Assembly: GCA_017643165.1 (NCBI GenBank)
Contig: JAEPNY010000001.1
Coordinates: forward strand, 248,001 to 312,000
From: Psychroserpens sp.
Lineage (GTDB): Bacteria > Bacteroidota > Bacteroidia > Flavobacteriales > Flavobacteriaceae
Reading direction: 5' to 3'
Length of the DNA: 64,000 bases
Part shown: positions 53,275 through 62,379 of the stretch, piece by piece
Numbering within the stretch: position 1 is the first letter of the stretch
Layout: the number at the start of each line of letters is the position of its first letter
The notes under the pieces: model-generated
The model's database searches: none
Seen by the model: the letters and a program-made list of their open reading frames with translations, nothing else
Told to the model about the DNA's origin: nothing
Program-made: the position numbers and the translations under genes

Positions 53275-54057
53275 ATGAGTTATCAAAATATTTTGACATC
53301 GACCAGCGATGGCATCACGACAATCACAATTAATAGACCTAATAAATTAAACGCCTTAAATAAAGCGACTATTCAAGAATTGCACGAGGCTTTAAGCGAA
53401 GCTAATGATGATTCAGACACGAAAGTTATCATCCTAACGGGAAGTGGAGAGAAAGCATTTGTTGCTGGTGCAGACATAAGTGAGTTTGCAGATTTTGATG
53501 TTGAAAATGGTGGGAAACTAGCGGCCAAAGGCCAAGAGCTTTTATTTGACTTTGTAGAACATTTGTCTACACCAGTGATTGCTGCAGTAAATGGATTTGC
53601 ACTTGGAGGTGGATTGGAATTGGCAATGTCTTGTCATTTTAGATTGGCAAGTGACAATGCGAGAATGGGACTACCAGAAGTCTCTTTAGGTGTGATTCCA
53701 GGCTATGGTGGAACGCAGCGTTTACCGCAACTTATCGGTAAAGGACGCGCAATGGAAATGGTAATGACTGCAGGAATGATCGATGCCAATCAAGCGTTAT
53801 CTTATGGTTTAGTAAATCATGTGACATCGCAAGATGAGTTATTGGCGTTAGCTGAAAAGATAGCGTCTAAAATCATGCGTAATTCTTCTGTTGCTATTAA
53901 AGGGGCAATAAAGGCTATCAATGCCAATTATACCGATGGAATTAATGGTTATGAGATCGAAATTGATCAGTTTGGAAAATGTTTCGGAACAGAAGATTTC
54001 AAGGAAGGTACATCTGCCTTTCTAGAAAAACGAAGAGCCGATTTTCCAGGGAAATAA
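53275..54057 (+). CDS. Enoyl-CoA hydratase/isomerase family protein
   Basis: A 260-residue crotonase-fold enzyme that adds water to trans-2-enoyl-CoA. The oxyanion-hole stretches are FVAGADISEF (about 62-71) and NGFALGGGLELAMSCHFRLA (about 105-124), and the catalytic-loop region is PEVSLGVIPGYGGTQRLPQL (Glu in PEVSLG and a second Glu/Asp nearby). This is the FadB/PaaF short form acting alone. The length is typical. It follows the kinase gene after 15 bases. Confidence 0.92.
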   Translation: MSYQNILTSTSDGITTITINRPNKLNALNKATIQELHEALSEANDDSDTKVIILTGSGEKAFVAGADISEFADFDVENGGKLAAKGQELLFDFVEHLSTPVIAAVNGFALGGGLELAMSCHFRLASDNARMGLPEVSLGVIPGYGGTQRLPQLIGKGRAMEMVMTAGMIDANQALSYGLVNHVTSQDELLALAEKIASKIMRNSSVAIKGAIKAINANYTDGINGYEIEIDQFGKCFGTEDFKEGTSAFLEKRRADFPGK

Positions 54058-54097
54058 GTATCTACATTCTGTAGCCATCAATTCATCATTTAGCTGT

Positions 54098-54105
54098 TAC
54101 TTTTG
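54098..54105 (+). promoter_or_regulatory. -7 promoter element for the radical SAM gene
   Basis: TACTTTTG matches TAnnTTTG and predicts a start near 54112, about 11 bases before the ATG at 54123. Confidence 0.5.
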
Positions 54106-54122
54106 AGATATAGTTATCTTGT

Positions 54123-55207
54123 ATGTCTCAAAATCAAAACACTACAGCGTATCGCGGACGCGGCGCGCAAAAAAACATTCATAATCGATTTTTAGAACTT
54201 AGTCATGAAGCTCGAGAGGACTTTCTAGAATATTGTGCGAAAGAAGGTGAAGTGGTCGATTTAAATAAGACCAGCTATTTACCCGTTTTTCCCAAATCAA
54301 TAGTCAATAAAGTCACAAGTCCTGACGTAGGTATGAGCTATTCGATGAATGTTTACCAAGGTTGTGAGCATGGTTGTGTTTATTGTTACGCCCGAAACTC
54401 TCACGAATATTGGGGTTATAGTGCTGGATTAGATTTTGAACGTAAAATTCTCGTTAAAAAAAGCGCTCCACAGCTCTTGGAATCCTTTATAAAGCGAAAG
54501 CGATGGAAGGCACAAACCATTGTTATGTCTGGAAATACAGATTGTTACCAGCCAGCCGAAAAACACTATCAAATTACAAGAAAATGCCTTGAGGTATTTT
54601 TACGTTATAAACATCCCGTTGGAATCATCACAAAGAACAGTCTAATTCTTCGTGATCTCGATCTTTTAAAATCTTTAGCTAAAGATAATTTAATTAGTGT
54701 CCATATGTCGATTACCTCCTTATCTGAAGCTACGCGTCGCTGTCTTGAACCGAGAACCACAACAACTAAAAAACGCTTAAAAACAGCAAAAAAACGTTAA
54801 GTGAAAATGGCATACCCGTAAATGTGATGCTGGCGCCAATTATTCCTTCTATAAACAGTCATGAGATCATCCCATTAGCAAAGGCGGCGTATAACGCTGG
54901 AGCTTTAAGTATTGGGCATACAATTGTTCGTTTAAATGGCGTTATTGGCGAATTGTTTACAGATTGGATTCAAAAAACATTGCCCGATAAAGCCGATAAG
55001 GTGTTGAATCAAATTGCAGATTGTCATAGTGGAAGTTTGAACGAATCAAGATTTGGAGTTCGAATGCGTGGAGAGGGTCAAATCGCAAAACAGATTAATG
55101 ATATGATAAAACTAGCCAAGCATAATTATTTTAAAGAGCGATCCATGCCTAAATTAAATAACGCTTTGCATGAGATATATAAAGACGGTCAGATGCGATT
55201 GTTTTAG
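54123..55207 (+). pseudogene. PA0069-type radical SAM gene with a one-base frameshift (possibly functional by slippage)
   Basis: The first frame (54123-54800) encodes the N-terminal two thirds, with the iron-sulfur motif CEHGCVYC within YQGCEHGCVYCYARNS. It ends in EPRTTTTKKRLKTAKKR-stop. The downstream frame (to 55207) continues the same protein (LSENGIPVNVMLAPIIPSIN to GQMRLF). One base is missing at a run of seven A at 54788-54794. The zero-frame codons GCA AAA AAA form an A AAA AAA slippery heptamer, and a -1 slip restores the full ~361 residues. It may therefore be an assembly error in a homopolymer, a real mutation, or recoding. Confidence 0.85.
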
Positions 55208-55210
55208 TGA

Positions 55211-55429
55211 CTAGTCCACAATAAGCTTTCTAATCAATCTTGAATTAGAGGTTTTGATCTCGAGGATGTATAATCCAGACGATAAGTTAGATGTATTTAC
55301 ATTATGATCGGTTGAAGACTTTACCAAGCGCCCTAAACTATTGTATACTGTTATTTTCTCCAATTTATCGTGGCCATATCGGCTATCGATAAAATTGTTC
55401 GTTACGGTAATAATCAACTTAAGATTCTA
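55211..55429 (-). pseudogene. Decayed fragment of a T9SS sorting domain protein
   Basis: A 68-codon frame (TTG-initiated at 55417) encodes only a type A sorting domain end: KITVYNSLGRLVKSS, then NTSNLSSGLYILEIKTSN and RLIRKLIVD. An in-frame TAG lies at about 55430, and the frame stays open above it with residues such as FANNNINFRIGID. There is no signal peptide and no cargo domain. It looks like the tail of a lost secreted protein. It converges on the frameshifted radical SAM gene, 3 bases between ends. Confidence 0.55.
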
Positions 55430-55530
55430 ATCAATCCCAATTCTGAAGTTGATATTATTATTAGCAAAAACAAAGCTGCCGAATTCAAGAAGTGGTTGAA
55501 TCTGTAAATAAATACTTAAAAGAAGATAAA

Positions 55531-55562
55531 ACAAAAAACGCCATCGTAAAGATGACGTTTTT
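55531..55562 (-). terminator. Terminator after tRNA-Asn
   Basis: AAAAAACGCCATC pairs with GATGACGTTTTTT around GTAAA with one mismatch. On the minus strand it begins 4 bases after the tRNA 3' end and finishes in a T-run. Confidence 0.65.
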
Positions 55563-55565
55563 TTG

Positions 55566-55639
55566 CTCCTCAGACTGGGCTCGAACCAGTGACCCTCTGA
55601 TTAACAGTCAGATGCTCTAACCAACTGAGCTACTGAGGA
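55566..55639 (-). tRNA. tRNA-Asn (anticodon GTT)
   Basis: A 74-base cloverleaf on the minus strand. The acceptor stem is TCCTCAG with CTGAGGA and discriminator G. The D arm has AGCTCAGTTGGTTAGAGC, the anticodon loop is CTGTTAA with anticodon GTT, and the T arm contains GGTTCGAGCCC-type sequence. The CCA end is not encoded. A -7 element and a terminator flank it. Confidence 0.97.
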
Positions 55640-55664
55640 AGGTATGTTTTCGCATTAGCGAGCG

Positions 55665-55672
55665 CAAATATA
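55665..55672 (-). promoter_or_regulatory. -7 promoter element for tRNA-Asn
   Basis: TATATTTG on the minus strand matches TAnnTTTG, 26 bases upstream of the tRNA 5' end. A TTG near 55689 on that strand could be the -33 part. Confidence 0.5.
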
Positions 55673-55727
55673 TGCTATTTTTTAAATTAAAAAAAACAAT
55701 TGATTTAAAAAATTCGCTAAAAATTGT

Positions 55728-57053
55728 CTAAATCCAATCGTTTATATTGGCGAATAGAACTAAGGTGATCAAGATCACAAATCCTACTAACTGTGCACGT
55801 TCCAAGAACTTCTCGCTTGGCTTTCTACCAGATATCATTTCGAATAGCAAGAACATGACATGTCCTCCATCTAATGCTGGAATTGGTAAAAGGTTTAAAA
55901 CACCTAACATGATTGATAAAAATGCTGTCAATGCCCAAAAGGCTTGCCAACTCCATGTGCTAGGGAATATGCTATAGATCGCCTTAAATCCACCTACACC
56001 TTTATAGGCACCAGTACTCGGATTGAAAATGGCTTTCAACTGTGCACCATATTTTTGCATGGTCTCTACAAAGTCACGTCCTCCAGCGGCCCAACTTTCA
56101 CCGAAGGTATAGGTCTGAGTCGTGAGATCGAAGTAACCGAGTTCTGCAAATCGATCATCATCATAGGCTGGTCTGAATCCAAACTTTCCGTCCTTATCTA
56201 CTTTTAACTCTCTTGTTATAAGGTCGTCACCTCTTAATAATTGAACAACTAAGGTTTCATTCTTATAATTGCTCATAATGTTATCAAGCTGATCGTAATA
56301 TTTTAATTCTTGGCCGTTGATTGTTCTGATGATATCTTCTGGTTTTACATCAACATCTTTATTCAATGAAGAATCAGCTACAACACCAACCATGAATGGA
56401 ATTCGTCTTTCAAAGAGATCTCGACTTTTAGTATCGGTATACTGACCCAAGAAATCTTCAGGAAGGTCAATTACTTTTTGTTCACCGTTGCGTTCAATAG
56501 TAAATGATTCTGCACCTATAATATTCGACCTTACATCGTAATCATTTACGACTGTAAAATCATTAACCTTCAATATTTTATCTCCTGTTCGAAATCCTAA
56601 GTCTTGTAATAACTGATTTTCAATCCAATATCCATCTTTCATCGAGGCCACAGTAGTCGTTTTGTCGCCATAAACAAACGCGATGAAAACGTAGATGATG
56701 TAAGCTAAAATGAAATTTACTGTAACACCACCTAACATAATAATCAAGCGTTGCCAAGCTGGTTTTGATCGAAATTCCCAAGGTTGAGCTGGTTGAGCCA
56801 TTTGCTCTTTGTCCATACTTTCATCAATCATTCCAGCAATCTTTACATAGCCACCTAATGGCAACCATCCAATTCCATAGACAGTTTCACCAATCTTCTT
56901 TTTAAATAAGGAATATTTAATATCGAAGAAAAGGTAGAACTTCTCAACTCTGGTTTTAAATAATTTGGCTGGTATAAAATGACCTAATTCGTGTAAAACG
57001 ATTAGTAATGAAAGACTCAATAAAAATTGAGATATTCTTATTACAAACTCCAT
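55728..57053 (-). CDS. rseP: Site-2 protease RseP
   Basis: An intramembrane zinc protease that cuts anti-sigma factors and other membrane stubs. The zinc motif HELGH is at 21-25 in the first membrane helix. Two PDZ-like regions lie between about 125 and 300 (VASMKDGYWIENQLL and VADSSLNKDVDVKPE are their starts). The third zinc ligand is in the late LLPIPALDGGHVMFL motif. The length of 441 is typical. The ATG at 57053 follows a good -7 element. In this phylum the targets are unproven. Confidence 0.95.
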   Translation of the reverse strand: MEFVIRISQFLLSLSLLIVLHELGHFIPAKLFKTRVEKFYLFFDIKYSLFKKKIGETVYGIGWLPLGGYVKIAGMIDESMDKEQMAQPAQPWEFRSKPAWQRLIIMLGGVTVNFILAYIIYVFIAFVYGDKTTTVASMKDGYWIENQLLQDLGFRTGDKILKVNDFTVVNDYDVRSNIIGAESFTIERNGEQKVIDLPEDFLGQYTDTKSRDLFERRIPFMVGVVADSSLNKDVDVKPEDIIRTINGQELKYYDQLDNIMSNYKNETLVVQLLRGDDLITRELKVDKDGKFGFRPAYDDDRFAELGYFDLTTQTYTFGESWAAGGRDFVETMQKYGAQLKAIFNPSTGAYKGVGGFKAIYSIFPSTWSWQAFWALTAFLSIMLGVLNLLPIPALDGGHVMFLLFEMISGRKPSEKFLERAQLVGFVILITLVLFANINDWI

Positions 57054-57082
57054 GTATCGTTAATCAAAATAATTCTAGGCGA

Positions 57083-57090
57083 CAAAAGTA
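57083..57090 (-). promoter_or_regulatory. -7 promoter element for rseP
   Basis: TACTTTTG on the minus strand matches TAnnTTTG and predicts a start near 57076, about 23 bases before the ATG. Confidence 0.5.
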
Positions 57091-57131
57091 GTGTTTTAGC
57101 CGCATTTAGAAAACTTTAATCAAACATAAGC

Positions 57132-59069
57132 TTATTTTTTTAACACTGATTTAGTAATGACGCCATCAATAGTTTCAAATTGTAAGAATAGGATGCCAGA
57201 AGACCAACTTTCTGTATTAATTGTTGATTGCCAAGGCATTTGATCGATGAGTTGTCCCAAAACATTGTAGACCTTGATTTCATTTATAGTTAAACGATCT
57301 GGTTTTTTGATGGTCAATACGTGTTCCGTAGGATTAGGGTAAAGCAATAGCTCTTGGCTTAATTCGAATTCATCTGTACTTAGTAATGTCGTATTATTTC
57401 TTGAAATGATATCGGATTCTGGATCAAAAATTACGTCTTGTATCACAAAGTTTACTGCTTCTATGAAATTTTGACCGTTGGTAATGTGATCGACTGTGAC
57501 GTCTAATTCTTCACCTAAAGTCCCAATAATCCTGAGGGTAACAGGCGATTCAAAAAAGCTTACTGATGGGTCGCTTTGGGTTTGATTTATAGTTAATGAT
57601 ACTTGATCGGTAGCAGGTTGATTCCAAATTACGGTATAACTAGGATAACCTTCATTGAACAGCCAATCGTTAAAGAACTCTGTAAGATCTTGCCCTGATG
57701 TGGTTTCGACTATTCCAATAAAATCATTGGTCTTGGCATAATCAAACGCGTGTTCGGCAGTGTTTAGGTAATCTTGTAATGCTTGATAAAATGTGGCATC
57801 TCCAATTTTTTTTCGAAGCATGTGAAGTACCATAGCACCTTTATTATAACTCAATCGCCCATTGAATATGCGACTCACATTTAAAGTGTCTGTATCACTT
57901 AAATAAACAGCACCTTCAGGTGCAGAAGTGATATTATTATTACGCTGCTGTTTCCAGGTGGTAAATTGGGTATTACCATCCAAATGTTCGATGACTAAAC
58001 CAGATAAATAGGTTGCAAATCCTTCATTTAACCAAATATCTTTCCAGCTACCACAGGTAATTTTATTTCCGAACCATTGATGCGCAAGCTCATGTGCAAT
58101 AAGGTTACGATTGAAACTTCCCATAAACGATACTGTAGTATGCTCCATTCCACCACCCCAGCCAAATTGTGCATGACCATATTTTTCGCTGGCAAATGGG
58201 TATTCTTCAAAGAGATTGGTGAACAAATTCATGATATCAACCGTCACTGGAGTACCATTTTGAGCTGTGGTTAAACTTTCCGGATAGACATAGTTAACAA
58301 TATCAAACGGATTCCCATTATTCGGAACGTTATGCGTATAAATACTGTAATTGGTTGCTGCGATGGCAATTAAATAGGCCGGAATTGGAAAGCGATGCTT
58401 AAAGTGGGTTGTTTTCTGTGAACCATTGATTACCTGACTTTGTTCAACGCCATTTGATACGGCTACGTAAGCTTCATTGGAAGGGTTAAAAACAGGTGTC
58501 GTCATAAAGACATCAATAGAATCTATTTTATCAATGAGATCCTGTTTACATGGCCACCAAGCCTTAGCACCGTAAGGTTCCGATAAGGTCCATATTACGG
58601 GATCTCCATTATGTGTTGTCTGTTCAAAAGATCCAAATCCAGAGCTTTCCGGATTACCTGAATAACTTACCGATAATGAATCTAGGACACCCGCAGCTTG
58701 GGTTGCTGGTAGGGTTATTATCAATTCGTCTTGAGTATTGTGAGTAAAGGATAATGGCATTCCTTGATGTGTCACTTGAGATACATTCATATTTGAGGCC
58801 AGATCAAAAGTCACCGTTGAAAGATCACTTTTCGCCTCAAAATAAGATGTAATTGTTCCAGAAATAAATGCTACGCCAGGATCAACATTAAGTTCTAAGC
58901 GATGATATTTAAGGTCGTAATTTCCGGTGTTTAAATTTGAGCGATGCAAGATGCGTTGTAAGGCCGATTTCGCCTCTGCTTCTCTAATTTCAGTTAATGT
59001 AGAATTAAAATCTTGAGCAGAGACTATTACACTTGTCATAGCCAACAAAAAAAGCAACCTTAATTTCAT
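57132..59069 (-). CDS. Secreted M1 family aminopeptidase with T9SS sorting domain
   Basis: Zinc aminopeptidase for N-terminal residues of peptides. A signal peptide covers about 1-18. The exopeptidase motif is GWGGGMEHTT (the GxMEN-like site), and the zinc site is HELAHQWFG with His326, Glu327, His330 and Glu349 in WLNEGFATY (HExxH-x18-E). After the catalytic domain (to about 460) a beta domain precedes a T9SS type A sorting domain (about 565-645, LLLYPNPTEHVLTIKKP and KVYNVLGQLIDQM). It is exported through the outer membrane, presumably to digest environmental peptides. Confidence 0.95.
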   Translation of the reverse strand: MKLRLLFLLAMTSVIVSAQDFNSTLTEIREAEAKSALQRILHRSNLNTGNYDLKYHRLELNVDPGVAFISGTITSYFEAKSDLSTVTFDLASNMNVSQVTHQGMPLSFTHNTQDELIITLPATQAAGVLDSLSVSYSGNPESSGFGSFEQTTHNGDPVIWTLSEPYGAKAWWPCKQDLIDKIDSIDVFMTTPVFNPSNEAYVAVSNGVEQSQVINGSQKTTHFKHRFPIPAYLIAIAATNYSIYTHNVPNNGNPFDIVNYVYPESLTTAQNGTPVTVDIMNLFTNLFEEYPFASEKYGHAQFGWGGGMEHTTVSFMGSFNRNLIAHELAHQWFGNKITCGSWKDIWLNEGFATYLSGLVIEHLDGNTQFTTWKQQRNNNITSAPEGAVYLSDTDTLNVSRIFNGRLSYNKGAMVLHMLRKKIGDATFYQALQDYLNTAEHAFDYAKTNDFIGIVETTSGQDLTEFFNDWLFNEGYPSYTVIWNQPATDQVSLTINQTQSDPSVSFFESPVTLRIIGTLGEELDVTVDHITNGQNFIEAVNFVIQDVIFDPESDIISRNNTTLLSTDEFELSQELLLYPNPTEHVLTIKKPDRLTINEIKVYNVLGQLIDQMPWQSTINTESWSSGILFLQFETIDGVITKSVLKK

Positions 59070-59135
59070 AAGATATTTTTCTAATTTTTAACAATATAGC
59101 TTGTTAAATGTAAGCATTTTGTTGCGGTTCTGTTG

Positions 59136-59143
59136 TATTTTTG
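59136..59143 (+). promoter_or_regulatory. -7 promoter element for the SCO gene
   Basis: TATTTTTG matches TAnnTTTG and predicts a start near 59150, 30 bases before the ATG. A TTTG lies 14 bases upstream, closer than the usual -33 spacing. Confidence 0.45.
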
Positions 59144-59179
59144 CAGTCGAAATAAGTGCAGTCAACTTAAATTCTACTT

Positions 59180-59848
59180 ATGCTACGTTACTTAAAGCAA
59201 TTTAAATTCTTCTTTCTTACGCTCGCTGTCTTGTCTATTATTATCATTTCAGTGATGTATTCAATCTTAGATGTTGAAAAACCTTTACCGATATATCAAC
59301 CAAATCGAATAGATGCTTCTTTAGTGGATAGTACCATTCAGCATAAAAAGAAGTATCATACTATAGCCGATTTCAAATTGATCAATCAGAATGGACAAAC
59401 CATAACACAAGACAACTATAAGGATAAGATTTATGTTGCCGATTTCTTTTTTACAACTTGCAAGACGATTTGTCCAATCATGACCGATCAAATGTATCGT
59501 ATTCAACAAGAGATAATAAATGATGATGAGGTGATGCTCTTGTCGCATTCGGTGACACCGGAAATTGATTCTGTTGAACAACTAAAGCGCTATGCAATTG
59601 AAAAAGGCGTTGTCGATAATAAATGGAATTTAGTAACAGGAGATCGCAAAGAAATCTATGATCTGGCGCGAAAATCATACCTAGTGGTAAAACGTGACGA
59701 CGCTGAAGATTATGGAATGGTGCATACTGAGAACTTTGCATTAATTGATAAAGACCGACAAATAAGAGGGTTGTATAACGGTATAAGCCCTACTTCTGTA
59801 GACTCATTATTACAAGATATCAAGAAGCTGAAAAAGGAATACCAGTAG
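59180..59848 (+). CDS. SCO1/SenC family protein
   Basis: A copper-binding thioredoxin-fold protein of the cytochrome oxidase assembly family, anchored by an N-terminal helix (about 9-30). The copper/redox site is FTTCKTICPIM with Cys94 and Cys98, and the third ligand is His in DYGMVHTENFALID (about 180-190). The 222 residues match the family. Upstream of the feo genes, but separated by about 60 bases and its own promoter. It fits the aerobic, heme-dependent respiration implied by the heme cluster. Confidence 0.93.
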   Translation: MLRYLKQFKFFFLTLAVLSIIIISVMYSILDVEKPLPIYQPNRIDASLVDSTIQHKKKYHTIADFKLINQNGQTITQDNYKDKIYVADFFFTTCKTICPIMTDQMYRIQQEIINDDEVMLLSHSVTPEIDSVEQLKRYAIEKGVVDNKWNLVTGDRKEIYDLARKSYLVVKRDDAEDYGMVHTENFALIDKDRQIRGLYNGISPTSVDSLLQDIKKLKKEYQ

Positions 59849-59874
59849 AATTTTTTTACACTGAAATTTTAACC

Positions 59875-59882
59875 TATTTTTG
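59875..59882 (+). promoter_or_regulatory. -7 promoter element for feoAB
   Basis: TATTTTTG matches TAnnTTTG and predicts a start near 59889, 20 bases before the feoA TTG. I see no clear Fur- or DtxR-type palindrome around it. Confidence 0.5.
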
Positions 59883-59908
59883 CTTCTTTAAAATCAATCT
59901 AAATAAGC

Positions 59909-60142
59909 TTGAAAACAACATTGGCAGACATAAAACATGGACAACGCGGCGTAATTACTGATGTTTCCTCTATACATGTTCCGCTCAAATTATTAGAAAT
60001 GGGTTGTCTTCCTGGTAATTCAGTAGAGCTTGTTCAGGTTGCTCCTTTTGCCGATCCCATGTATTTAAATATTAATGGGACGCACTTGGCATTACGTAAA
60101 GAAACGGCTATCCATATTTTAATAGATATTTCTAATGAGTAA
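59909..60142 (+). CDS. feoA: Ferrous iron transport protein A
   Basis: A 77-residue SH3-like protein that supports FeoB. The FeoA pattern is TLADIKHGQRGVITDV, LKLLEMGCLPGNSVELVQ and TAIHILID. It begins with TTG at 59909; no ATG occurs before about residue 31, and a second TTG at 59921 is possible, so the start is certainly non-ATG. It overlaps feoB by 8 bases. Confidence 0.93.
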   Translation: MKTTLADIKHGQRGVITDVSSIHVPLKLLEMGCLPGNSVELVQVAPFADPMYLNINGTHLALRKETAIHILIDISNE

Positions 60143-62234
60143 ACAGATTAACGTTGCACTTATTGGAAATCCGAATACAGGAAAGACTTCTGTCTTTAAT
60201 GCTCTCACTGGGCTCAATCAAAAAGTAGGGAACTATCCAGGAATCACAGTTGAGAAAAAACAAGGGATTTGTAAACTGCCTAGAGGTGTTAAAGCACATA
60301 TTATTGATCTTCCTGGAACTTACAGTCTAAACGCTTCTTCTCTTGATGAAAGTGTGGTCATTGAATTGTTATTAAATAAGAATGACAAAGACTTCCCAGA
60401 TGTTGCGGTCGTTGTAAGTGATGTTGAAAATCTTAAACGCAACTTACTTTTATTTACGCAGATCAAAGACCTTGAGATTCCGACGGTATTGGTGATCAAC
60501 ATGTCTGACCGTATGAAATCTAAAGGGATTCAACTGGATATCCCACATTTAGAAGAGCGTTTAAATACCAAGATTGCCTTAGTAAGTACAAGGAAAAATG
60601 ATGGGATTGATCAAATTAAAGAGCTAATTATAAATTACAAGACGCTATCTACCGAGCCTTGCCTGAATGCCTCTGAAATTGATAGCGACTATTTTGACAA
60701 ACTTCAAAACGCTTTTCCTAATCAATTACTTTACAAATTGTGGTTGGTTATTACTCAAGATGTCAATTTTGGAACGATTGACAGAAAGCAGATTGATGCA
60801 ATCGATAGTTTTAAAACGAAAAGTACTGCAGATTTAAAACGTCTACAGCAAAAAGAAACGATTAAGCGTTATCAATTTATTAACGATACACTTAAAAAAG
60901 GTCAAACCATTGACCTTTCAAGAGCAACCGATTTTCGTATCAGATTAGACCGAATATTAACACACAAGGTATGGGGGTATCTTATTTTCGGACTTATTTT
61001 ATTGCTTATTTTTCAGGCCATTTATGATTGGTCAAGTGTTCCTATGGATTTCATAGATGAGGTGTTTGCCTCTTTTAGTGAATGGACTAAAAACACATTA
61101 CCTGCAGGTGCCTTTACCGATCTGATCGCAGAAGGCGTTATTCCAGGACTAGGAGGAATAGTCATATTTATTCCGCAGATTGCCTTTTTATTCTTGTTTA
61201 TTGCGATTCTTGAAGAGAGTGGTTATATGAGTCGTGTGGTGTTTTTAATGGATCGCGTTATGCGGAGGTTTGGTTTAAGTGGCAAAAGTGTTGTACCTCT
61301 AATTTCAGGAACGGCTTGTGCAATTCCTGCTATCATGGCGACACGTAATATTGAAAGTTGGAAAGAGCGATTAATTACCATTTTAGTAACCCCGTTTACA
61401 ACCTGTTCAGCGCGTTTACCTGTGTATTTAATTATTATTGCATTGGTAATACCTGAAGGGAGTTTCTTAGGGTTAAGTTATCAGGCTTTAACCTTGATGT
61501 TGTTGTATTTGATTGGTTTTGGAGCTGCTGTATTTTCAGCTTACATTTTGAATAGAATACTCAAAATAAGAAGCAAATCGTTTTTTGTTATCGAGATGCC
61601 AAATTACAAAGTGCCGCTATTTAAGAATGTCGCAATTACCGTAATCGAAAAAACGAAATCCTTCGTATTTGGTGCCGGAAAGATCATCTTAGCCATCTCT
61701 ATCATTCTATGGTTTTTAGCATCCTATGGTCCTGGTGAACAGTTCAATAATGCTGAAGAAATTGTCACCAATGCCTATGCTTCTGAAAATTTATCGGAAG
61801 AAGAATTGGAACAAAAAATAGCATCGCATAAGTTAGAACATTCATTCATTGGTATCACAGGCCGATCTATAGAACCGGTTATCCAACCGTTGGGTTATGA
61901 CTGGAAAATTGGAATTGCGATCGTGAGTTCATTCGCAGCAAGAGAAGTTTTTGTTGGGACTTTAGCTACCATTTATTCGGTTGGTAGTGATGAAGAAGAA
62001 ACCATTAAAAATAAGATGGCCAATGAAGTAAATCCTGTAAGAGGCGGCCCACTTTTTAACTTTGCCAGCGGAATTTCCTTATTGCTGTTTTATGCGTTTG
62101 CAATGCAATGTATGAGTACTTTGGCAATTGTAAAACGAGAAACGAATTCCTGGAAATGGCCGATGCTTCAGTTAAGTATAATGACCATTTTTGCTTATCT
62201 TGTAGCATTAATCGCTTTTCAATTTTTAGCTTAA
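60135..62234 (+). CDS. feoB: Ferrous iron transporter FeoB
   Basis: Imports Fe2+ across the inner membrane. The N-terminal G domain has G1 GNPNTGKT (11-18), the switch PGITVEKKQG, G3 DLPGTYSL and an MSDRMKS stretch (NxxD-type G4). Eight or so membrane helices form two Gate regions, including SGTACAIPAIMATRNI and TTCSARLPVYLIII, whose Cys are typical for Fe2+ coordination. The 699 residues are near full length. It overlaps feoA by 8 bases and is followed after 1 base by a small Cys-rich gene. Confidence 0.96.
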   Translation: MSKQINVALIGNPNTGKTSVFNALTGLNQKVGNYPGITVEKKQGICKLPRGVKAHIIDLPGTYSLNASSLDESVVIELLLNKNDKDFPDVAVVVSDVENLKRNLLLFTQIKDLEIPTVLVINMSDRMKSKGIQLDIPHLEERLNTKIALVSTRKNDGIDQIKELIINYKTLSTEPCLNASEIDSDYFDKLQNAFPNQLLYKLWLVITQDVNFGTIDRKQIDAIDSFKTKSTADLKRLQQKETIKRYQFINDTLKKGQTIDLSRATDFRIRLDRILTHKVWGYLIFGLILLLIFQAIYDWSSVPMDFIDEVFASFSEWTKNTLPAGAFTDLIAEGVIPGLGGIVIFIPQIAFLFLFIAILEESGYMSRVVFLMDRVMRRFGLSGKSVVPLISGTACAIPAIMATRNIESWKERLITILVTPFTTCSARLPVYLIIIALVIPEGSFLGLSYQALTLMLLYLIGFGAAVFSAYILNRILKIRSKSFFVIEMPNYKVPLFKNVAITVIEKTKSFVFGAGKIILAISIILWFLASYGPGEQFNNAEEIVTNAYASENLSEEELEQKIASHKLEHSFIGITGRSIEPVIQPLGYDWKIGIAIVSSFAAREVFVGTLATIYSVGSDEEETIKNKMANEVNPVRGGPLFNFASGISLLLFYAFAMQCMSTLAIVKRETNSWKWPMLQLSIMTIFAYLVALIAFQFLA

Positions 62235-62235
62235 T

Positions 62236-62379
62236 ATGAACGTAATCATCCAAAATATACTAGTTGGAATCGCATTAATTGTAGCCTTATGGGTGTTGGC
62301 TCAAAAATTCGGATTGCTACCTAAGCGAAAAGCTGCTTCATCTAAATCTTGCGGACAAGATGATTGTGGTTGCCATTAA
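62236..62379 (+). CDS. Small FeoB-associated Cys-rich membrane protein
   Basis: A 47-residue protein: one membrane helix (about 5-22, IQNILVGIALIVALWVLAQK) and a short C-terminus ending CGQDDCGCH. It matches the FeoB-associated Cys-rich class, whose small Cys tail may receive or sense Fe2+; that role is inferred from the class and the position after feoB. The stop overlaps the end of the convergent next gene by 4 bases. It was too short for the supplied frames and was read directly from the sequence. Confidence 0.85.
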   Translation: MNVIIQNILVGIALIVALWVLAQKFGLLPKRKAASSKSCGQDDCGCH

